Assembly: GCF_001667735.1 (NCBI RefSeq)
Contig: NZ_LZJN01000204.1
Location: 62,001 to 126,000 of the forward strand
From: Mycobacterium sp. E183
GTDB lineage: Bacteria > Actinomycetota > Actinomycetes > Mycobacteriales > Mycobacteriaceae
Direction of reading: 5' to 3'
Length of the DNA: 64,000 nucleotides
Each line of letters begins with the position of its first letter. The stretch's first letter is position 1. The notes beneath the pieces are model-generated. The model was not told the origin of the DNA. It searched no databases and saw nothing but the letters and a program-made list of their open reading frames with translations. The translations under genes were made by a program, and so were the position numbers. This document shows, piece after piece, positions 58,344-64,000 of this stretch.

Positions 58344-58928
58344 CTAGAACTTGTAGTAAGGCGCCAGGTCGTTGGCGCGCTGCAGATTGGTGGACATGCA
58401 GTCCACCTCGGGATTGGAGTAGACCGTCGAGTAGTACAGCGCCTGCTGCAGCACGCCGTAGCTGGTCTTGAACACGGTCATGCAGGAGTAATACCAGTAG
58501 CTGTTGTGGTATGTCGGCTTGAGCACCCAGTACTGCGCGGCGCGGTGGCCCGCGATCGTCGTCTCGACGGCGTCGGGCGGCAGCGTCTCCTCGTAGGTGC
58601 GCCAGATGATCGGCTCGACGGCCACCTGGTAGTTACCCGCGTCGAAGTGGCAGCGCAGGCCGTCTTCGTGTTCGGGCGGTGTGAATCCCAGCCCGAGCCG
58701 CTGGATCACGTCGAACGGGATGTCCTCGCACGCGTCGAAGGGGCGCGGGTCGGTGGTCGCCACGATCGGGCTCTTCATCGTGGTCTCCATCGGCGCCGCG
58801 GTCGAGCGCAGCTCGACGCGCCCACCGCCCTCGGGCCCCGGCGCGGCCCCCAGCCATCCCGCGGTGCCTGCTACGGCCGCTGCGACCAGGGCGCCCACCG
58901 CCCCGATCAGACGCACCTTGGCGAACAC
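58344..58928 (-). CDS. Membrane-anchored or secreted mycobacterial protein (Rv2799 type)
   Basis: A 194-residue protein with one N-terminal hydrophobic segment (about residues 5-25). The extracytoplasmic domain resembles DUF3558-type mycobacterial secreted proteins (FDACEDIPFDVIQRLGL, then LRCHFDAGNYQVAVEP). Cysteines are paired in pattern. I chose GTG 58928 because GGGGG precedes it; an earlier start would add 21 unlike residues. Function unknown. Confidence 0.72.
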   Translation of the reverse strand: MFAKVRLIGAVGALVAAAVAGTAGWLGAAPGPEGGGRVELRSTAAPMETTMKSPIVATTDPRPFDACEDIPFDVIQRLGLGFTPPEHEDGLRCHFDAGNYQVAVEPIIWRTYEETLPPDAVETTIAGHRAAQYWVLKPTYHNSYWYYSCMTVFKTSYGVLQQALYYSTVYSNPEVDCMSTNLQRANDLAPYYKF

Positions 58929-59061
58929 GACACCCCCTGACGGCTCGGCGCTCCTTTGCCGGGAGTGTACAAGTCGCGTCGGTGAGGCCACAGGGAAACA
59001 AGAACACGTTCTAATGCCGCGGGCAAGGGCCGGTCCTGGCCGGCCCGCGACCGCGGGTCAT

Positions 59062-59067
59062 TAGGCT
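59062..59067 (+). promoter_or_regulatory. -10 box TAGGCT for a predicted leaderless pptH mRNA
   Basis: TAGGCT (TANNNT) ends 8 nt before GTG 59076. The hexamer and spacing equal those before proS. Confidence 0.5.
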
Positions 59068-59075
59068 GGTTAATC

Positions 59076-60053
59076 GTGGCTGGTCAAAATGCGGGGCACG
59101 AATCGCCCAACGGGGGACAACCGACGCTGTGGGCCGTCTCCGACCTGCACACCGGGCACCTCGGCAACAAGCCCGTCACCGAATCCCTGCACCCGTCCTC
59201 GCCGGACGATTGGCTGATCGTCGCCGGCGACGTCGCCGAACGCACCGACGAGATCCGCTGGGCGCTTGACCTGCTGCGCCGCCGATTCGCGAAGGTGATC
59301 TGGGTGCCCGGCAATCACGAGCTGTGGACCACCACCCGCGACCCGGTGCAGATCTTCGGCAAGTCCCGCTATGACTACCTGGTCAACATGTGCGACGAGA
59401 TGGGCGTCGTCACCCCCGAACATCCCTTCCCGGTGTGGACCGAGCGCGGCGGCCCCGCCACGATCGTGCCGATGTTCCTGCTCTACGACTACAGCTTCTT
59501 GCCCGAGGGTGCGACGAGCAAAGCGGAGGGCCTGACCATCGCGCGGGAGCGCAACGTCGTCGCCACCGACGAATTCCTGCTCTCGCCGGAGCCGTACCCG
59601 ACCCGGGAGGCCTGGTGCCGGGAGCGGCTCGCCGCCACTCGGGCCCGCCTCGAGCAACTCGACTGGATGACGCCGACGGTTCTGGTGAACCATTTCCCGA
59701 TGGTGCGCGAACCCTGCGACGCGCTGTTCTATCCCGAGTTCTCGCTGTGGTGCGGAACCACCAAGACCGCCGACTGGCACACGCGATACAACGCCGTCTG
59801 TTCGGTCTACGGCCACCTGCACATCCCGCGGACCACCTGGTACGACGACGTGCGCTTCGAGGAGGTGTCGGTGGGCTACCCGCGGGAATGGCGGCGCCGC
59901 AAGCCGCACAGCTGGTTGCGCCAGGTGCTGCCCGACCCGCAGTACGCGCCGGGCTACCTCAACGACTTTGGCGGCCATTTCGAGATCACCCCCGAGATGC
60001 GGCAGCAGGCCGCGCAGTTCCGGGAACGGTTGCGGCAGCGGCAGTCCCGATGA
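59076..60053 (+). CDS. pptH: 4'-phosphopantetheinyl hydrolase, metallophosphoesterase PptH (Rv2795c type)
   Basis: A 325-residue calcineurin-like phosphoesterase. The metal motifs run DLHTGH, GDVAERTDE, PGNHE, VNHFP and YGHLH, the complete binuclear site. In M. tuberculosis PptH removes phosphopantetheine from acyl carrier proteins, opposing PptT. The gene order supports this, since pptT follows with a 4-nt overlap. GTG 59076 is preceded by a -10 box. Confidence 0.92.
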   Translation: MAGQNAGHESPNGGQPTLWAVSDLHTGHLGNKPVTESLHPSSPDDWLIVAGDVAERTDEIRWALDLLRRRFAKVIWVPGNHELWTTTRDPVQIFGKSRYDYLVNMCDEMGVVTPEHPFPVWTERGGPATIVPMFLLYDYSFLPEGATSKAEGLTIARERNVVATDEFLLSPEPYPTREAWCRERLAATRARLEQLDWMTPTVLVNHFPMVREPCDALFYPEFSLWCGTTKTADWHTRYNAVCSVYGHLHIPRTTWYDDVRFEEVSVGYPREWRRRKPHSWLRQVLPDPQYAPGYLNDFGGHFEITPEMRQQAAQFRERLRQRQSR

Positions 60054-60730
60054 CCGAGCAGTTGCTGGTCTCCTCGGTACTGCCCGACGCGCGCGAGCTG
60101 GCCTACTCCGAGCTGTATTCCGACCCGCCCGATCTGGCCCCGCTGCCCGAGGAGGAGCCGCTGATCGCCAAGTCGGTCGCCAAGCGGCGCAACGAGTTCA
60201 TCACCGTCAGGCACTGCGCCCGCGTGGCGATGGGCGAACTCGGCCTGCCGCCGGTGCCGATCCTCAAGGGCGACAAGGGCGAACCGTGCTGGCCCGACGG
60301 CGTGGTGGGCAGCCTCACCCACTGCACCGGCTACCGCGGCGCGGTCGTGGGCCGCACCGAGGCGGTGCGCTCGCTGGGCATCGACGCCGAACCGCACGAC
60401 GTGTTGCCCGACGGCGTGCTGAACGCGATCAGCCTGCCCGAGGAGCGCCACGAGATGGCGGCGCTGCCCGCGGGCCTGCACTGGGACCGAATCCTGTTCT
60501 GCGCCAAGGAGGCAACGTACAAGGCCTGGTTTCCATTGACCAAGCGCTGGCTGGGTTTCGAGGACGCCCACATCGTGTTCGACCTCGACCCGCCCGACGG
60601 CGGGACGACCGGGGTGTTCGTGTCCAAGATCCTGATCGACGGGCAGGCGCTCGACGGGCCACCGCTGACCGCGCTGCGGGGCCGGTGGTCGGTGGAGCGG
60701 GGACTGGTGCTGACCGCCATCGTGCTATGA
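60050..60730 (+). CDS. pptT: 4'-phosphopantetheinyl transferase PptT
   Basis: Sfp-type transferase of 226 residues. It activates acyl carrier domains of the mycolic-acid and polyketide/siderophore synthases with CoA. The magnesium site is in LGIDAEP, and the FCAKEATYKAW motif supplies the catalytic Glu and Lys. GSLTHCTGYRG is the CoA-binding segment. It overlaps pptH and truB by 4 nt each. Confidence 0.95.
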   Translation: MTEQLLVSSVLPDARELAYSELYSDPPDLAPLPEEEPLIAKSVAKRRNEFITVRHCARVAMGELGLPPVPILKGDKGEPCWPDGVVGSLTHCTGYRGAVVGRTEAVRSLGIDAEPHDVLPDGVLNAISLPEERHEMAALPAGLHWDRILFCAKEATYKAWFPLTKRWLGFEDAHIVFDLDPPDGGTTGVFVSKILIDGQALDGPPLTALRGRWSVERGLVLTAIVL

Positions 60731-61620
60731 CGTCGAGCCCTGCCGGCCCTGGGTTGGTCATCGTCGACAAACCGGCCGGGATGACCAGTCACGACGTGGT
60801 GGGGCGCTGCCGTCGCATCTTCGCCACCCGCAGGGTGGGGCACGCCGGGACGCTGGACCCGATGGCCACCGGCGTGCTGGTGATCGGCGTGGACCGCGCC
60901 ACCAAGATCCTCGGCCTGCTGACGGCCGCTTCCAAGTCGTACGCCGCCACCATCCGGCTCGGGCAGACCACGTCCACCGAGGACGCCGAAGGGGAAGTGC
61001 TGCACAGCGTTTCGGCCGCGCACCTGACGCGCGGGGAGATCGACACCGCGGTCGCCGGCCTACGCGGTGAGATCGACCAGGTGCCGTCGGCGGTGAGCGC
61101 CATCAAGGTGGACGGCCGCCGCGCCTACCGGCTGGTTCGCGAGGGCCAGGCCGTCGAACTCGCGGCCCGGCCGGTCCGCATCGACCGCTTCGAGGTGTGC
61201 GACGTTCGCTCCGATGGTCCCTTCGTCGACGTCGACGTGGAAGTCGACTGCTCGTCGGGCACCTACGTTCGCGCCCTGGCCCGCGACGTCGGCGCCGCAC
61301 TCGGCGTGGGCGGACATCTGACGGCCCTGCGGCGCACCCGCGTGGGCCGCTTCACGCTGGAGCGGGCCCGTTCGCTCGAAGACCTGGCCGAGCGGCCCGC
61401 CCTGTCCTTGACCCTGGACGAGGCGTGCCTGCTGGTCTTTCCGCGGCGCGAGCTGACCGCCGAGGAGGCCGAGGCCGCGGCCAACGGGCGAGGCCTCTCG
61501 CCGGCGGGCATCGACGGCGTCTACGCCGCCTGCGACGCCGGCGGCCGGGTGATCGCGCTGCTGCGCGACGAGGGCTCGCGGACCAAGTCGGTGGTGGTGA
61601 TCCGCCCGGCGACGCTGTAG
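60727..61620 (+). CDS. truB: tRNA pseudouridine-55 synthase TruB
   Basis: Forms pseudouridine 55 in the T-loop of tRNAs. The catalytic aspartate lies in GHAGTLDPMATGVL near residue 45, preceded by VDKPAGMTSHDVV. The RVGRFTLERARSL segment and a C-terminal PUA-like domain complete the 297-residue protein. ATG 60727 overlaps the pptT stop. Confidence 0.96.
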   Translation: MTSSPAGPGLVIVDKPAGMTSHDVVGRCRRIFATRRVGHAGTLDPMATGVLVIGVDRATKILGLLTAASKSYAATIRLGQTTSTEDAEGEVLHSVSAAHLTRGEIDTAVAGLRGEIDQVPSAVSAIKVDGRRAYRLVREGQAVELAARPVRIDRFEVCDVRSDGPFVDVDVEVDCSSGTYVRALARDVGAALGVGGHLTALRRTRVGRFTLERARSLEDLAERPALSLTLDEACLLVFPRRELTAEEAEAAANGRGLSPAGIDGVYAACDAGGRVIALLRDEGSRTKSVVVIRPATL

Positions 61621-61694
61621 CGAAGGGTCCCCATCGAGCGCCCGGTGGGGTTAAGTTGCACACTGGGGGCCTGAGCCGCTGGAAAGGGACAAAG

Positions 61695-62885
61695 ATGTCT
61701 AACAAGGTGTACGTCGTCGGCGTCGGCATGACGAAGTTCGAGAAGCCGGGCCGCCGCGAAGGCTGGGACTACCCCGACATGGCGCGCGAGTCGGGCACCA
61801 ACGCGCTCACCGACGCGGGCGTCGACTACCGCGAGGTGCAGCAGGGCTACGTCGGCTACGTCGCCGGCGATTCGACGTCCGGGCAGCGCGCCCTCTACGA
61901 ACTGGGCATGACGGGAATTCCGATCGTCAACGTCAACAACAACTGCTCGACCGGCTCCACCGCGCTCTTCCTGGCGGCCCAGGCCATCCGCGGCGGGATC
62001 GTCGACTGCGCCATCGCGCTCGGCTTCGAGAAGATGCAGCCCGGTTCGCTGAGCGGCGGAGCCCAGGACCGCGAATCGCCGATGGGCAAGCACGTCAAGG
62101 CGATGGCCGAGATCGACGAGTTCGCCATGCCCGTCGCGCCCTGGATGTTCGGCGCCGCGGGCCGCGAGCACATGCGCCAATACGGCACCACCGCAGAGCA
62201 TTTCGCGAAAATCGGCTACAAGAACCACAAGCACTCGGTCAATAACCCGTTCGCGCAGTTCCAGGAGTCCTACACGCTCGACGACATCCTGGCGGCGCGG
62301 ATGATCTCCGACCCGCTGACCAAGTTGCAGTGCTCGCCCACCTCAGACGGTTCCGGCGCGGCGATCCTGGCCTCGGAGAGCTTCGTCGACAGCCGTGGGC
62401 TGGCGGGCCAGGCCGTGGAGATCGTCGGTCAGGCGATGACGACCGACTTCGAGTCGACCTTCGACGGAAGTGCCAAGAACCTGATCGGCTACGACATGAA
62501 TGTCCAAGCGGCCCAACAGGTTTACCACCAGTCCGGGTTGGGGCCCGAGGACTTCCAGGTGATCGAGCTGCACGACTGCTTCTCGGCCAACGAATTGCTG
62601 CTATACGAGGCGCTGGGGCTGTGCGGCCCGGGTGAGGCGCCCAAGCTGATCGACAACGGCGACACCACCTACGGCGGGCGGTGGGTGGTCAACCCCTCGG
62701 GCGGCCTGATCTCGAAGGGTCACCCGCTTGGCGCCACCGGGCTGGCGCAATGCGCCGAGCTGACCTGGCAGCTGCGCGGCACCGCGGACAAGCGTCAGGT
62801 CGAGAACGTCAGCGCCGCACTGCAACACAACATCGGTCTGGGCGGCGCGGCCGTCGTGACCGCCTACCAGCGCGCCGAGCGCTGA
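61695..62885 (+). CDS. ltp1: Thiolase-like lipid-transfer protein Ltp1 (SCPx thiolase family)
   Basis: A 396-residue thiolase-fold protein like M. tuberculosis Ltp1 (Rv2790c). The nucleophile cysteine is in NNNCSTGSTAL (about residue 86), with further active-site residues in HDCFSANE and GHPLGATG. Such enzymes act in sterol side-chain or related acyl-CoA metabolism, usually as thiolase or aldolase; the exact substrate here is unknown. GGAAAGGGA precedes ATG 61695. Confidence 0.9.
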   Translation: MSNKVYVVGVGMTKFEKPGRREGWDYPDMARESGTNALTDAGVDYREVQQGYVGYVAGDSTSGQRALYELGMTGIPIVNVNNNCSTGSTALFLAAQAIRGGIVDCAIALGFEKMQPGSLSGGAQDRESPMGKHVKAMAEIDEFAMPVAPWMFGAAGREHMRQYGTTAEHFAKIGYKNHKHSVNNPFAQFQESYTLDDILAARMISDPLTKLQCSPTSDGSGAAILASESFVDSRGLAGQAVEIVGQAMTTDFESTFDGSAKNLIGYDMNVQAAQQVYHQSGLGPEDFQVIELHDCFSANELLLYEALGLCGPGEAPKLIDNGDTTYGGRWVVNPSGGLISKGHPLGATGLAQCAELTWQLRGTADKRQVENVSAALQHNIGLGGAAVVTAYQRAER

Positions 62886-62904
62886 CGGGCGGCTAGCTCG
62901 AATG

Positions 62905-62949
62905 GCGGCGACCCGCGGCGCCCGGCTTCGCCGCGCTTGCGATCGCCGC
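62905..62949 (+). repeat. 45-bp inverted-repeat-bounded element, copy 5
   Basis: Same core as the other copies, but the arms are GCGGCGA and TCGCCGC. Both arms changed together, so the terminal stem is preserved. It lies 19 bp after the ltp1 stop. Confidence 0.85.
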
Positions 62950-62960
62950 TAGCTCGAATG

Positions 62961-63005
62961 GCGGCGACCCGCGGCGCCCGGCTTTGCCGCGCTTGCGATC
63001 GCCGC
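62961..63005 (+). repeat. 45-bp inverted-repeat-bounded element, copy 6
   Basis: Second copy of the pair, with GCGGCGA/TCGCCGC arms. Its last base is the last base of the minus-strand sirR stop codon, the same arrangement as copy 4 with mtr. Confidence 0.85.
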
Positions 63006-63697
63006 TAGCCGACCACCCAGATCGCCCGCGCGGCCGGGCTGCCCAGGTCGACCGTCGTCTCGGCGCCATCGCCCGAGTCGATCGCCACCGAGATCATGCC
63101 GGCGAATTCCCGACGGGTCAGGACCCGCAGCCGGGAGTCGAGGTTGATGCCGACGTCGGCGAAATAGCGCAGCATCTGCGGGTCGGCGTCGGAGATGCGG
63201 GCGACCGTTCCGGCGTCGCCGTCGTCGCACGCCCAGAGCTGACGCGCCGGCGGGGTGGGCACCTGCCCGTCCGAGGCCGGGATGGGGTCGCCGTGCGGGT
63301 CGCGCTGCGGGAACCCCAGCTTGGCGTCGATGCGGGCGACCAGCCGGTCCGACACCGCATGCTCGAGCACTTCGGCCTCGTCGTGCACCTCGTCCCAGCC
63401 GTAGCCGAGCTCGTTGACCAGGAAGGTCTCCAGCAGCCGATGCCGGCGCACCATGGCCAGCGCCGCGCGCCTGCCGGCCTCGGTCAGCGAAACCGCGCCG
63501 TATTTCTCGTGGTCGACCAGGCCCTGTTCGGCCAGTTTGCGGATCGACTCCGAGGCGGTGCTGGCCGACACCCCGATCTTCTCGGCCAGCATCTTGGTGC
63601 TGACCTTTTCCACCGACCATTCCTGCGCGTTCCAGATGGCCTTCAGATAGTCCTGGCCGACCGCGGTGAGACCGCCACGCTCTTCGTCAGCCTTCAC
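63005..63697 (-). CDS. sirR: DtxR/MntR-family metal-dependent repressor SirR
   Basis: A 230-residue regulator of the DtxR family, like M. tuberculosis SirR (Rv2788). The winged helix-turn-helix is at the N-terminus (AEKIGVSASTASESIRKL). The dimerisation/metal domain has HRLLETFL and WDEVHDEAEVLEHAV with the usual His/Glu ligands, and an FeoA/SH3-like C-terminal domain follows. It probably senses Mn or Fe. GTG 63697 follows a -10 box by 8 nt. It is divergent from ribF. Confidence 0.92.
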   Translation of the reverse strand: MKADEERGGLTAVGQDYLKAIWNAQEWSVEKVSTKMLAEKIGVSASTASESIRKLAEQGLVDHEKYGAVSLTEAGRRAALAMVRRHRLLETFLVNELGYGWDEVHDEAEVLEHAVSDRLVARIDAKLGFPQRDPHGDPIPASDGQVPTPPARQLWACDDGDAGTVARISDADPQMLRYFADVGINLDSRLRVLTRREFAGMISVAIDSGDGAETTVDLGSPAARAIWVVG

Positions 63698-63705
63698 ACC
63701 GAGAG

Positions 63706-63711
63706 AGTTTA
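63706..63711 (-). promoter_or_regulatory. -10 box TAAACT for a predicted leaderless sirR mRNA
   Basis: On the minus strand TAAACT ends 8 nt before GTG 63697. It overlaps TTTAGGCAACCC (63708-63719), which resembles half of a DtxR-family box and could give autoregulation. Confidence 0.45.
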
Positions 63712-63785
63712 GGCAACCCACGCCTGATCGTGTGCTCCTCGACACCGTCGCGCATGCGGATCTCCCGGCGGGGGGCCGCGCGCCG

Positions 63786-63791
63786 TAGGCT
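63786..63791 (+). promoter_or_regulatory. -10 box TAGGCT for a predicted leaderless ribF mRNA
   Basis: TAGGCT (TANNNT) ends 7 nt before GTG 63799, the same hexamer as at proS, pptH and cysG. Confidence 0.45.
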
Positions 63792-63798
63792 TGCGGTC

Positions 63799-64000
63799 GT
63801 GCAGCGGTGGCGCGGCCAAGACGAGATTCCCACGGACTGGGGCAGGTGTGTGCTCACCATCGGTGTTTTCGATGGGGTGCACCGGGGCCACGCCGAGCTG
63901 ATCGCGCATGCGGTGAAGGCCGGCCGCGCCCGCAACGTCCCGACGGTGCTGATGACCTTCGACCCGCACCCGATGGAAGTGGTCTACCCGGGCAGCCATC
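63799..64000 (+). CDS. ribF: Riboflavin kinase/FAD synthetase, N-terminal part
   Basis: The first 67 codons of a gene that runs off the window. The FAD-synthetase nucleotidyltransferase start is clear: LTIGVFDGVHRGH with the GxFDGxHxGH motif, then MTFDPHP. It converts riboflavin to FMN and FMN to FAD. The kinase domain is outside the window. Start GTG 63799 fits the homologous RibF N-terminus and the -10 box. Confidence 0.93.
   Translation, partial: MQRWRGQDEIPTDWGRCVLTIGVFDGVHRGHAELIAHAVKAGRARNVPTVLMTFDPHPMEVVYPGSH

Overview
The window reads as chromosome of a slow-growing Mycobacterium, probably close to the M. avium complex (species level is a guess). It is GC-rich, has a PPE-SVP protein, mycothione reductase and the PptH/PptT pair, and follows the gene order of the M. 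tuberculosis Rv2878c-Rv2786c interval in long stretches. Homology and Rv numbers come from recognition of the protein sequences, not from a search.

Layout. 1-974: end of a secreted thioredoxin (Mpt53/DsbE) and its CcdA-like membrane partner. 1315-4938: dxr, rip1 and ispG, which are two MEP isoprenoid genes around a site-2 protease. 4989-9543: a GNAT protein, a lipoprotein transpeptidase, a DUF1707 protein and mapB. 9559-12646: cobQ, an alpha/beta-hydrolase-like protein and a class-I amidotransferase. 12653-14126: a lone PPE gene and a broken exported-protein gene.

14305-32437, all on the minus strand, is the accessory heart of the window: a complete oxygen-tolerant group 1h (actinobacterial) [NiFe]-hydrogenase locus. 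Read in the direction of transcription it is: nickel permease nicT, hypA, hypB, small subunit, large subunit, a NifU/Rieske-like protein, three uncharacterised proteins, a 39-residue membrane peptide, the endopeptidase, hypC, hypF, a SIS-HypC fusion, a second SIS protein, hypE, a second hypC, hypD, a DUF6390-type protein and a phosphodiesterase-like protein. Most neighbours overlap by 4 nt or are a few bases apart. A Fur-family regulator is divergent from nicT across a dyad, so nickel uptake, nickel insertion, Fe(CN)2CO assembly and the enzyme are encoded together. M. tuberculosis, as I recall it, keeps nicT and mtr here but not the hydrogenase.

33252-35646: mtr and a hydrolase. 35757-42842: mqo, a GNAT protein, a ChlI/ChlD fusion, cobO, cobB and cysG, largely a corrin/siroheme operon. 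42876-46355: efpA and proS. 46377-54000: two envelope/ferritin-like genes, then the rimP-nusA-ylxR-infB-rbfA-nrnA translation/RNA operon. 54013-58928: secreted and membrane proteins, an EchA16-type crotonase, DUF2277, DUF1802 and a CocE/NonD hydrolase. 59076-61620: pptH-pptT-truB. 61695-64000: ltp1, sirR and the start of ribF.

Three patterns cut across the genes. (i) Six copies of a 45-bp element bounded by a 7-bp inverted repeat lie between genes, and their terminal arms covary. (ii) At least twelve start codons sit 5-9 nt after a TANNNT -10 box, which predicts leaderless mRNAs. (iii) The leader of rbfA, including its ribosome binding site, is duplicated exactly. No tRNA, rRNA, CRISPR array, insertion sequence or riboswitch was recognised.
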